NCBI GenBank assembly: GCA_023374025.1
Contig: SIJG01000010.1
Coordinates: 150,517-214,516 of the forward strand
Length of the DNA: 64,000 bases
From: Heterodera schachtii
Taxonomy: Eukaryota > Nematoda > Chromadorea > Rhabditida > Heteroderidae
Direction: 5' to 3'
Below, piece by piece: positions 52,975 through 64,000 of this stretch; the first letter of the stretch is position 1; each line of letters opens with the position of its first letter. Under the pieces are notes generated by a model that searched no databases, had not been told where the DNA came from, and saw only the letters and a program-made list of their open reading frames with translations. Both the position numbers and the translations under genes were made by a program.

Positions 52975-55900
52975 ATGGCATCCACCATTGGCATTGGCAA
53001 ATCGCTGTTGGAGCGGTTGAAAAACTCGCGCGAAAATGACGATTGGGTGGACCGATTTGTCTACTGGGTGAGCCCATGTGTGATCATCCCCCTGGCAGTG
53101 ATCATTGGCGCAAAGCAATTTGTTGGAAAGCCAATTCAAGTCAGTTGATGATGGATGGGATTATCCAAATTTATGGGATCAGCAGGGATCAAGAAAAAAA
53201 AATCCCGAATTTTTCTGCGATGGACGAAAGTTCGTTTCGCCATCTTTTTTCGGCTGTTTTTAAATTTTCGTTTCAGAATTTTATTTTTTTAAACATCCCT
53301 ATTAGAGAATCGATTCTAAAATGTTTTATAATTAAACTATAATTAACAAAAAATTTAAACTGATTCCCTGGATTTGTGTTTGTTCAAGTCCCTTCCAAAT
53401 TAGGCTAATTAGTAGGGAATTGGTCACATTGATTTCGAAATGTTTTTTAATTCGTGTAATTAAATTTTTTCAGTGTTGGGCACCCAACGAGTTCAAAGGC
53501 CAATGGATGCGTTATGCCGAAGGCTACTGCTTTGTTGAGATAAGTGCTAATGAGATTTTTAATAGGCAATACTTAAATTGTCATTCTTTCATTAGAATTT
53601 TTTTAAATCCTTGGCATTTCGTTTTCCATTTTTTCAATTTTAAAACACGTACTATGTGTCCATGCGCGAGCGGTTCCCAATGCGCGAGATTGATCGGGAG
53701 CAGCGAGAAATTGTAACTTTTTTTTTTGTGTTTGCCAAAACGATTCTGTCTGATCATTGATCAATTATGGTCAGATAGATGTTCTTGATCTTGAAATTTG
53801 ATCATTTGTGATCATGTTTTTATGGGATTAATATGAGTCTGATCACTTGTTGATCAATTTGATCATTTGTTCAAATATTTTAGGAAATCAAATTGATTTG
53901 CGGTCAAATATCAAGAGATCAGATGACCTTTCCCTGTTTGATCATTTTTTGATCAGAATTTTTGATCATTATTACAGTTTTTCACCCATTCACTGTTTTC
54001 AACAGATTTACTACCAATGGATGTCTTTTCTGTTGCTTGGTCAGGCATTGCTTTTGATGGCACCAAAATTTTTGTGGAACGCGTTCAACTGGAAATCGGG
54101 TAGGTACCAAATCACAATTTTATGAAACAAAACGCAATTTTAGCATTCAAAATAATGATTATTTGTGGGTGAAAAAATTTGCCATCCGCCCAATGGGATT
54201 AAAATCATTTCGCCATACAAAAAAAAAAAAATCAAATTCTTCCAACCGGGCGCCATAAAGTTTAGAAAGTCGGGATTCCGTGCCCCAAAGAAATTTGGGT
54301 CGGATTCCCTGGGCATTCCATGCATCTAAATTTTGGGATTTCGTGCCCCTAAAAAATTCGGAAGTCGGGATTCTGTGCCCATGAAAAAAAAGAATTTGGA
54401 AATCGATTTTTTTTTGGCGTGTATCCAAAAAACTGTAAAGTGTGCTTACTCTCGAGCAACATAAAATATAATTAGTTAGAATAGCTAATTATGCGCGCTT
54501 TTCTCAGGCCTGAACATCAACGTGTTGGTGCAGAAGGCGCACAAGCAGTGCAAGGCGGGCACGCGCAAGGACAAGGAGGAGGCGAGCCGGCAGCTTGGCG
54601 TGCGCATCCATTGCGTGTTGCAGCACAACATGCTTGCCAAGCTTGACATTGTGGACCATGATGGGAGTGGTCCGTTTTGGGTTGGCATGGCATAATGACA
54701 TTGGCACATTTTGTTATTGTAGATGGTGGTGGTGGAGGTAGAATTCTCATGTGATCAGCAGATGATCACTGCTAAGTCAAAATTGGAATTTGTAGGGAAA
54801 AATAACAATTTTTTCTTCGTAAAAATATTTTTAAAAGTGTGGAATCGAGTTTTAAAATTAAATAAAATTGCAAAAAATTTGCCGTCGCTTCGAAAACACC
54901 TGCTGCAGACAAATTTTTTACCCGAACAAAATTTTTCCAAAAATTTAGTTTTTTAATGAATTGTACAAATTTATTGAATTGATCTTCGATCAACATAATT
55001 AAGCATGGGAAAATGAGCTAATCAGAAGATGAACAGCAATAGCAGCTGCTGATCGGTGAATTTTCCATAAATTTAGGCCGTACAATGCCCGACCACGTGG
55101 ACTGGAAAAGTGTTAGGCCAACGCACAGCTCCGTTTCTTGTTTCTACATTTTGTTCAAATTGTTCAACATTGGTGCTGCGCTTCTTCAATTGTGCCTGTA
55201 CATATTCAATTTTATTTTTAAATTAATATTTGAATTTTTTTTTTCAAAAATTCCAAAAATTTCAGCATTAATTACTTCATGGTGCCCGCCAATTACACCT
55301 ATTGGGGCTTTGATGTGCTGGCCGATTTGGTTGCCGGTCGAGACTGGTCAAGATCCGGGCTGTTCCCCAGGGTCATTAAAATTCCATTCATGCGCATGAC
55401 GTGCCAATTACCGTATTTAAAATTTGTTTTTTTTCCAGGTGACCTTTTGCGACTTCAAAATTCGTCAACCAGCCCAACACCTTCCGCACAATCGCTTCAC
55501 CCTCCAGTGCGTGATCATGATCAACATGTTCAACGAAAAGGTGTGTTGTTTGATTGGCGGTAACATGAAAGGCAAAATTTGGCACCGGGGAAAGCGATCG
55601 AATAAATCGAACTTTAAAAAAAAATAATTTAGTTTCATATATTCATTTTTCATTTTACCTATGGCAGACAAATTTTCCCACACTAACAAGAAAATGCCAT
55701 TTTATGACTTGGCACATGGCTTACAATTTTGTTTTGTGATGAAAATTTCACCAAGTTAATGGCACGCGCGGGGCTCAGTAATTGAAATGACTCGGCATTT
55801 CTGACCAATTTGAAAATTCTGTTCGACTCGATACCGATTTTAGACATTTTTGTGGCGAGGGGGAAATTGTTGTGCCATGATTTGTGTGCCTGTTTCACTC

Positions 55901-56812
55901 TAACTCTGGCCTGTCATGAACAGCAGTGATTACAGGCATTTATTTCTTCAGGTGTTCATTTTCCTTTGGTTTTGGCTGCTCACAATTACTGTACTCACTG
56001 CGCTCAATTTGCTACTGTGGCTCTACCGTATCTTCAGCAAAACGTCCGCAAAAGCATTCGTTTTGAAATTTTTGGTCAGTGTTACATCATTTGCTTCAGA
56101 AATGTTCACTTAATTTAATCAAAAAATAGACAATGAATGGGGGAGATAGCGTAGCTTTGGAATGATCGAGAATCCAAAATCCAATTAAATCGAAGATTTT
56201 ATTCGCGATTCAGATGGAGATTTTGGGAATAGCTAACATAATTCAGACTTGGGATTTGTTGTCAGGGTAATCATTTTGCACAAAAACAAATCCATACGCT
56301 TAACAGAGTTCACTGACTTAAATCAACCGGATTGTCTGAATCCTTTAATCACTTTTATCCCCCCTTTTGTTGATCAGCGATTGGCAAATGTTGATGATCA
56401 GCAGCCTGAATTGGTGGAACATTTGCCCAATTTTGTCCATCTGCTCTCCCGCGATGGCATTGTTGTGCTCCGTCTGATCAACATAAACACCGGTGACATT
56501 CAGGTGGTGGTGGCGGTTTGCCCAGGGGTGCTTCTCGAGACCGAACATTTCCCGAGACTCATGGAATTCGGAAAAACAAAAAATTTCATCCGAGAACAAG
56601 GCCCAAAAAAAGGCTTGACTCCGAGAGACTCGATAAATTATCGAGTCGAGACCCGATACTCTCGAGGAGCACTAATAGCTATCGTCTCAGCATTGTACGT
56701 TAGTTTATCCCACCATTTTTTCTATCTCTTTCAGTTGTCCGCCGACACGGTGGCCCATCTGTGGCACAATTACTTGGAGGGCAAGAATTTTTTACGATTT
56801 TTAATTCATTAG
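52975..56812 (+). CDS. Innexin (gap-junction channel protein)
   Basis: Exons: 52975-53139, 53474-53539, 53644-53712, 54006-54099, 54508-54669, 55077-55197, 55266-55371, 55439-55540, 55952-56074, 56378-56503 and 56735-56812, encoding 403 aa. Innexins assemble into hemichannels and intercellular channels. Four membrane segments: WVSPCVIIPLAVIIGA near residue 32, FLLLGQALLLMAPKFLW near 90, FYILFKLFNIGAALLQLCL near 180, and FIFLWFWLLTITVLTALNLL near 285. Extracellular loop 1 has the paired cysteines of CWAPNEF...GYCFVENTYY (Cys56 and Cys74). Loop 2 carries the second pair around FCDFKIR and FTLQC. The signature YYQWMSFLLLGQA and the NMFNEKVFIFLWFW block are typical. The C-terminus RDGIVVLRLI...VAHLW matches the family. 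Intron 53540-53643 does not begin GT or end AG: the joined codons need AT...AA boundaries or a one-base shift of them. AATAAA at 56886. Confidence 0.92.
56527..56674. mobile_element. Inverted-repeat element of the CTCGAGA family in an innexin intron
   Basis: The left end GGTGCTTCTCGAGACCG and the right end ATACTCTCGAGGAGCACTA are inverted repeats. The interior carries CCGAGACTC and TCGAGTCGAGAC. It lies in the intron 56504-56734. This is the longest of the three copies (others 11534-11632, 14026-14116). Confidence 0.6.
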
Positions 56813-57783
56813 CAGAAAATTAAAATTTTCCGAGTTTTTTTAACGTTTTTAAAATTCCAAAATGCAGTAAATTTGAAACAAATCGAATAAAATAAGAAGA
56901 CGAAAAGCAAAGAAAATAATGATGCGCCATCAAAAAATGAACATTTTCTTTCCCGTACCTAAAGGTGTGAGGGCGGCGGAACGGGCGAGAAACCTCAAAT
57001 ACCGTATGCTACAGCAACCAAAAGAAAAACATTGCAATTGTGCCAACAATCACCAGCATAATCATCCTGATCATCACGAGAAGAAGGTGCACTGAACAAC
57101 GGCACAAAAGAGTGATTGCTGCCTGCTGTTCTCGAGGCGCTCTTTCAATTTTCGATTCCCAAAATTTTTCCGTCAGAGAACTCTCGAACATTTTTCCCGG
57201 TCCATCACACAAACACAAGCCAAAAAGAAGAAGCCATATGATCAATCATCATCTCTGCACTTTTGTCCAAATCAAGAAATTTCTGTGTTCATCATCCCCA
57301 ATTAACCATTTTCTTTTTTTGTGTCCAAATTCGGGTTTGATTATTTATTTAAAATCTTTTTTATTTATTGTAAAATATATGTTTGTGCCTTTTTTTGTTG
57401 TTGTTAAATCCATTTCGGCTTTTCCCTTTCTCTGCTTCCTGCTGTCGTTGTACAGCTTCGACCGGTTGAATGCACCAAAGTTGGGCGGGAGGAAGTGCTC
57501 AGCTGGATTTATTTATTTATTTTTTTAATTTGCATTTTTTCGCTAAAATTGGCAAATTTTTTTGACCCTGGCATTCCAAACTATGACCTGTATGCATAGT
57601 CGAAAAATTGAAATCAGAAATTATACGACTCAATTTTTCAATTATTGTTCAGTGATGCCATCATGGGATTCCGTTTTTCGACTTTTTGGATTGGAATTTC
57701 GATTTCCGAATATTTTTTGGGCCTTGGAATTGCACCCCCTGTTGTTTCAATTTGAAAAAGCCTATCACGTCACACATTTCGAA
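56813..57783. other. Intergenic region between innexin and formin
   Basis: The two genes converge here. Apart from the innexin polyadenylation signal and TTTATTTATTTATT at about 57505 (possible formin 3' signal on the minus strand), I see nothing. The 162-codon plus-strand frame at 57040-57528 lacks motifs and exon partners. Confidence 0.5.
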
Positions 57784-57845
57784 TTACTGTGAGTAAAAAG
57801 CAACAAAAAATTTCTTGTTTTGAAAGCCGACACCAAATTTTCTTC

Positions 57846-60800
57846 TCAACTTACCCGTCTCGTCAGTGTCGGTTTTGTTGCTCTCAAATGTTGTTGTTGT
57901 TGTTGTTGTTGCGGTTGCGTCGGTTGTGCCGGTGCCATTGTTTTGCAATCCTTCTGCTGTTGCTGCTTTTCTTGGCATTGTGGTGTTTGCCCTCTGCAGA
58001 TCATCATCATCATTTGACAACTGCCAACAGTTGTACTGGTTGCAGCAGTTGTTACGCTCCTTCTGCTGCCGGTACTGCTACCATTGCTGTTGTTGCTGGT
58101 CGGTGTTGCTGATGATGGTTTCATTTTCTGAAAGTCGAAATTTCCGTCGTTTTTTTAAGTAATAATTTTGATCATAAAAAAATCAAATTCACAAAAATAT
58201 TTTTATGGACCAAAACGAAACATGAAACCAAAAAATGCCGAAAAAGGGGGATCAAATGAAAATACAAAATTTCATGCATCCTTGACTCGCATTTAGGACT
58301 GGGCCGAAAAGCTTGGCTTAGTATCTGAAGCCTATGTTCAAACCCGGGAATTTTCGAAAATATAAGTACCGCAACTACTGCTGCAGTTGCTGTCGCTGTT
58401 GCACATCCGCCACCAATTGTCGTGACATTTTTGTCCGTTTTAAATGGACCGGCGGATGCCGTAACTGTTGCCTTTTGGCCCAAAGTGCCAACCCCGCCAT
58501 GTGCTGCTGCTGGCTTCTGCACCTTTGGTTGGCACGCTTTCACCTGTGATGGCTTCAACGGCCGATCCGGCATGGAGGATGATGATGAGGAACACATCTG
58601 TTGCTGATGTTGGGCTCGCTTCTGCTGGTGCTGATCAGCCTCAATCGTCGTCGTCATTATTCCATGGCCATTGTTGTTGTTGCTGTTCGGTTTGGCAACA
58701 ATTCGAATCCGACACACCGCTGGTGCGCATTTTGGTGCCGACGATGGGTCGGCGGTTATGTTGGCAGTGCACTTTGGTGCCGGTGCCAAATTGTTGTTAG
58801 TCCGCTTTTGTGCCGTTCGTAGAACACCAGCAGCTGCTGGTGGTAGCACTCGTGAAGCATTCGGCTTTACATTTATTGTTGATGCAGCAGCTGTTCTGTT
58901 GTTATTCGTCCCAAACTGTTGCTGTTGTCCTCCAACTCGTTCTGACACTGTTTGGCCATGAGTTCGTTGAGCATTTGCCTTTACTCGTTGCCGTTTTTGT
59001 TGTTGCGTCTCCGCCGTACTGTTCCGATCGGTCAACAAATGCTTCTTCGCTTTGGTGCTCATCGTCACAAGTGCCGGTGATGGTGGCACTGCTTCATTTT
59101 GTAACAAATTTTCCTCTTTTGGTGGCATATTTTGCTGTTCCCGGTGTTGTTGCCGTGCCGAAAATTTGGCTTCTTCCGTCGGCATCGTCTGCGATGCCAG
59201 TACCAATTTCTCATGCTGAAGCGTCGAATTAGCCATTTGTTGTGCCACCATTTCCATATGCTTTTCCTCCTGTTGCTGCCCCTTCTTTTCCTCGTCTATT
59301 TTTGTGCATTTTGTTTCTCTGGCACTAACTATTTCCTTCCTCATCAGTGCCTGGTCCACCACTGCTTCAAGACTTTGCTCAATGAGTATGGCGTCTTTTT
59401 TCATTTCAGCAGCGCCATCAGCAGTTCTCTCGACGGCACTCTGCAATTTTTTTGTAATATTAATGCCGATGATGAAGCCTATGAATTTTCATGGATAGGA
59501 TAGAATTTGTCGAATTTGACTGTGATGGCTCGCAGTTTCTACCTCATCGAGCCCGTTGAGGAACAAGCGAGCATCAAGCAACGGCGTGACTGAATGTGCC
59601 GTCCTCCGTCGTCGCACTTTTCCTGGCGATGACGGAGGGCAGCAGGACGGCGTTTGTTGCCTCTCCCGTTCGTCCACAAGTGCAAAGCTTAGCCGGTCAC
59701 GCTTTTTGATCACACTGTAAAATTCAAATTTCATTTTACCTGTGCCATGAATGGAATAAAATGATAGAGTTTTCTATTTTTTAGGCATGGAAAAACATAT
59801 TATGTGTTCAAAAATACATAAAACCGTAAAATGCGCATATTCCAATGATTAAATTACAATTGTAAATTACAACCTTAAATACTTACTTTTCAAATTAAAT
59901 TACAATTGTAAAATACAATCCTAAAAGTTTATTTTCCATGATTAATTACAATTGTAAAAAGGTAAAATACGCCTTTCAATATGTCACTACAATTGCAAAA
60001 TAACAACCGTAAATGCTTATTTTTGGTTACAATTGTAAAAACAACCGTGAAATGCTTATTTTCCATGATTAATTACAATTGTAAATTACAAGCGTAAATG
60101 CGCATTTTTGGTTGTGTCGTTACAATTGTAAAATTGAACCGTAAAATTCTTATTTTCCGTGAGTAATTACAATTGTAAAATGGTAAAATACGTCTTTCGA
60201 TATATCTCTACAATTATAAAATAACCCGTAAAATGCTCATTTTGATTACAACTGTAAATTACAACTGTAAAATGCTTATTTTCCATGAAATTAGAATTGT
60301 AAAAAGGCAAAATGCGCCTTTCTTTATATCACTACAAAACATACAACCGTAAAATGCGCATATTCCAATGATTAAATTACAATTGTAAATTACAACCTTA
60401 AATACTTACTTTTCAAATTAAATTACAATTGTAAAATACAATCCTAAAAAGTTTATTTTCCATGATTAATTACAATTGTAAAAAGGTAAAATACGCCTTT
60501 CAATATGTCACTACAATTGTAAAATAACAACCGTAAATGCTTATTTTTGGTTACAATTGTAAAAACAACCGTGAAATGCTTATTTTCCATGATTAATTAC
60601 AATTGTAAATTACAAGCGTAAATGCGCATTTTTGGTTAGGTATATCACTACAATTGTAAAATATAAGCGTAAATGCGCATTTTTGGTTAGGTATATCACT
60701 ACAATTGTAAAATATAAGCGTAAATGCGCATTTTTGGTTATATCACTACAATTGTAAAATACAACCGTAAAATGCTTATTTTTGGTTACATTGTAAAAAC

Positions 60801-63800
60801 AATCATAAAATGCTTATTTTACATGATTAATTACAATTGTAAATTACAAGCGTAAATGCGCATTTTTGGTTAGGTATATCACTACAATTGTAAAATATAA
60901 CCGTAAATGCGCATTTTTGGTTGTGTCGTTAAATATATTCATTACAATTGTAATTTGTAAAATACATTCGTAAATTACAGTTGTAAAACACACCATAAAT
61001 GCTTATTTTCCAGATTAAATTACAATTTTAAAATACAACTGTAAATGCGAATTTTCCATGATTAAATTAAAATTGTAAAATACGAATTGAAATGCGTATT
61101 TTTCGGTAATTAAATTACAATTGTAAATATAACCGGGAAATGCGTTTTTTCAATTCCCACCCGCAAAATCCACAATCCCTTTCTTACTGTAGACGCCAGT
61201 TTCTCACTTTTACCTTTTCAGTGCCATCCCATCCAAATTGTCAGGAGACGATTTCCGAAATTGGTTGTTTCCCATCTCCAACTGTTGTTGCTGCTGCTGC
61301 TGCTGTTGTTGCAAATTCCGCTCCATAAATCGCCGATTGTCCTTATAAATGGGATTTTCGTCAAATTAACTTCAAATACATATAGGTACAGTAAGTTAAC
61401 CGTAAAGCCCGGAACCTTTTTTTTTGCTAATTTGGGCTACCGTTTTTCCGTCTAATTATTGTTTAATTTAACTTCACTATGCCGTAATTGCATGGTAATT
61501 AGCTAATTAATTAATTGAAAAATTGGCGCACCTCAACCGCCTTTTCAAAGCGCGTGACGAACCAGGCAATCACTTTGAAGCATTCTTCCAACGAAAAGGT
61601 GCGCTCCTGTTCGCACAGAAATATGGCCACTTGTCGACGCAAAGTGCTCAATTCGGCCAACTGTCGTTCAGCAGAAGCGATGATGTGCCGTGATTTCTGA
61701 ATCATTGGGAAAAATGAATTAGGTTGTAATGTGATACAATAGCACAAAATGGGGATGGGGAGTTTGATTTGGCACATTATTGTCCTAATTAGTGATAATT
61801 AATGTACCACTGGCCCAATTAGTCATAATGAATGCCACTGGCGTTTTTAAATTATCAGGAATTTGACTAAACGGAAGGGGGGGGGGGGACAACTTCTAAA
61901 AAGTGGAGAAAGTCGTCAAGAAAATTGTCCCCTCCGGCGCTGTTGGGGGCGGCGGCAGCAAATTTTGTTCGCGCAATGCCCTCCTCCAAGCAGTGCATTC
62001 GTTCGGACAGACTGCGCACATCGTCACTGATCGCCTCCAGGGATGATCTACAACATACAAACACCCAACTTACTGTATATAGTATGCACAGAGTATACGG
62101 TATTGGCACAAAAATTTTAACGCACTTTGCCGCCTCGCGCACACTTTGCAGCTCAGCTGCCAGCTCTTGCGCACAATTGTCCACTTGCTGAAAATCATTA
62201 TTTTACCGCAAAATTTGCCAAAAAAAAAAGTTTATTTTTGTCCCAATAAATTCCCATGGATTTCGTCATAAACAAATTTTCATAGTGAATTAATTGCCTG
62301 TGCCACAAAGTGCAGAAGGGTGCGGCCCCGCGTTGTGCCACCAATTGTCTTCACGTCCTCCACTTTCCATAACGAGCTGAGCCAGGAAAACGGGGACATA
62401 TTTATGTTCAACATCATCAAAAATTTCGATTCAAATTTTCCTTGAGAATCGAAAAAAAAAATTCGCCCTGACAATTCAAGACCAAGAAGCACATGCATTC
62501 ATTTTTGTGCTCGCTTTTTCAAAATTTTTTAAAGCACTGGGTCTCCAGAGATGCAGAAAAGCGATGTCGGAAAGATTTTTGAGAATGTTTTTTTTTCAAA
62601 AATTATCCCATTAAAATGTCCTTATTTTTTGGTTTCGGGAAGCGCGGGATAGCCCCACCCCCAGCCCCGAAAATCTCCCCATTGGCTACTGTAATGTTCT
62701 TCGCCCGCGGCGATGCGTTTTTCTGTCTTTCATTTTTGGACCTCAATCGGAAGCCCACGGCATTGCCGGCGCCCGCGCCATGGTTCAAGTAATTGCCCAG
62801 ATGGAGCAGCGCGTACAACACCTTGCGCAACGTGCTGCTGCACAATAATTCTAAATGAAACATCGGCATAAATAAATTGTTTTTATCGAATTTTATTTTT
62901 CTCACCGGCGGACATTTCAGTCTTGTGATAAACGAATGAGTGCCGCCCCTCCCTAGCCCCCCACCTTGGCACCCCTTCAGCCACACTTTGAGCCCCAATG
63001 TGCCGACGTCACTTGGCCGATTCGTGTCCAACATTGCCTGTAGGTCAAGCTTGAAAAGCATTGCCTCCACCCGGAGGCGATGTGCCGGAATGCGTTCAAT
63101 CAGTGCCAACAAGAATTGTTCAGCCGCGCCCAACACTTGCTTGTCCCCCGAAAAGTCGCGCAACAATTTTTGCTAAATTTTCGGCATCAAAATTAAACTT
63201 TATGTCATGGAAATTGTTGAGTGCAATCATTCATTGTCTACCTCATCAGCTGATGGCAAAAGGTGTGCAATTGTGCGTAATCGATCGGCACCGATTTTGT
63301 CCGCTTTTCCCTCGGCCAAATCAATCAACAATTGACCACTGTCACGGCACATTTTGAGGAACACATTCACGCCTAGTGTAACAGTGATAGGGATTATTTT
63401 GCTGTCTCGAGTTTTTGTCATGTCATTTCTCGGTCAAGGGACATTAATATTTTTCAGCTCTTGGTACTCGGGAGTAATTTCTTGGACTCGGTCAATGTTC
63501 GATAAAACAGATAGATTTAGATATTAGGCCAGGAATATTTAAAGAAAACTGGTCCATGGCCAGAGCCAGATTTCCGAGATGGATCAGGGCAGGATAAACA
63601 GGACTGAAATCCTGTGGCTGTTTTTGCCACCAACTCCTCACTTAGGCTTCGTTTTGCGTCCAACAATGACACCACGGAATCGCCACAGGTGCCGCCCCCG
63701 TTCATCATCATGGATGATCGACGACGTGCTGTTGACCAAGACGGGGATGAACGATGGGAAATGTCAGATGATGATGATGAAATATTTTGCGGTGTATTTG

Positions 63801-64000
63801 ACGAACATCCGAAAAATGCATCCAAAACAGCAAAGTCGAGGCGATCTCCTACAGTGGGAGGGAGAAAATAGGGTGGGACACCACGAATCAGCAGAAGTGG
63901 GAGGGGAAACGAAAAATTTCGGGATTTTTGGTCTCGGTATGGACTCGGTGAATTTAGTTTCAGTTGGCACCTTAATCGCTTCACATCTTTGGGAAAAGGT
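57846..64000 (-). CDS. Formin (FH2-domain actin nucleator), N-terminus beyond the right edge
   Basis: Exons in the window: 63848-63642, 63372-63242, 63172-62965, 62850-62742, 62376-62298, 62187-62126, 62047-61894, 61696-61532, 61341-61214, 59714-59543, 59440-58370 and 58127-57846, about 921 residues. At least one more exon touches the edge. FH2 domains nucleate unbranched actin filaments and track their barbed ends. FH2 landmarks in order: SLLDAKRSLSVNVFLKM (the LDxKRxxN motif), ADRLRTIAHLLP, LLALIERIPAHRLRVEAML, LRKVLYALLHLGNYLNHG (the GNxLN motif), VGFRLSSLWKVEDVK, GRTLLHFVA and VIAWFVTRFEKAVEDNRRF. After FH2 come a poly-Q patch and a 357-residue low-complexity tail. Intron 62297-62188 starts GC. 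The last exon may instead end at a good GTAAGT donor (57855) and join a TAA at 57786. It may be an inverted-formin (INFT) type, but that is a guess. Confidence 0.9.
59815..61140 (+). repeat. 1.3-kb satellite of ACAATTGTAAA units in a formin intron
   Basis: Some 30 copies of the palindromic ACAATTGT followed by AAA alternate with ACCGTAAAATGC, TTATTTTCCATGATTAAT and GCATTTTTGGTT modules at roughly 35-50 bp spacing. A higher-order duplication of about 280 bp is visible: sequence from about 59824 recurs almost unchanged from about 60347 (offset about 523 bp). A further three-fold local repeat (AAGCGTAAATGCGCATTTTT) lies at 60605-60750. It fills most of the 1.5-kb intron between exons 61341-61214 and 59714-59543. 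Confidence 0.92.

Noticed and set aside
59815..61140. Regular short repeats resembling a CRISPR array
   Set aside because: Spacers are not unique, the repeats vary in length and are AT-rich, and the array lies in a eukaryotic intron.

Overview
The window looks like nuclear DNA of a nematode. Its genes are intron-dense, its intergenic DNA is AT-rich with many poly-G/poly-C runs, and the conserved products match Caenorhabditis families closely (CMK-1 almost residue for residue in the kinase core). About one intron in ten that I could reconstruct starts with GC instead of GT. I recall frequent GC-AG introns being reported for potato cyst nematodes, so a plant-parasitic tylenchid (Globodera/Heterodera-like) is my best guess. 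That assignment is inference.

Layout, left to right. (1) 542-6111, minus: a proline/glutamine-rich coiled-coil protein of unknown function, with two apparent frameshifts in one exon. (2) 6.2-12.6 kb: gene-poor, with a 470-bp foldback element, an 816-bp element whose arms are built of CGTTTCGGCG repeats, and long pyrimidine tracts. (3) 12640-18447, plus: cmk-1 (CaM kinase I) with an unusual N-terminal extension. (4) 19194-23173, minus: a PDK1-type kinase without a PH domain. (5) 23456-25017, plus: adenine phosphoribosyltransferase, divergent from the kinase across 282 bp. (6) 25600-32847, minus: a 17-exon RanBPM/RanBP9 homologue (SPRY, LisH/CTLH, CRA). (7) 35289-42761, minus: a large secreted acidic-repeat protein ending in a thrombospondin type 1 domain. 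A 986-bp hAT-like element with a perfect 8-bp target duplication interrupts its main exon. (8) 43577-47296, minus: a MARCH-type membrane RING-CH ubiquitin ligase. (9) 52975-56812, plus: an innexin. (10) 57846 to beyond the right edge, minus: an FH2 formin whose intron carries a 1.3-kb satellite of ACAATTGTAAA units.

The genes do not form one pathway. Kinases (CMK-1, PDK1-like), a ubiquitin-ligase subunit and a membrane ligase, a gap-junction protein, an actin nucleator and a purine-salvage enzyme are ordinary neighbours. The unusual content is the GC-AG introns (two of them short, in frame and stop-free), the repeat families with CCGGCGG palindromic cores, a composite hAT/tRNA-like element inside a coding exon, an interstitial TTAGGC-like tract, and an innexin intron with no GT-AG boundaries. 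Exon boundaries below were worked out by hand from splice motifs, reading phase and family similarity; no alignment software was run.
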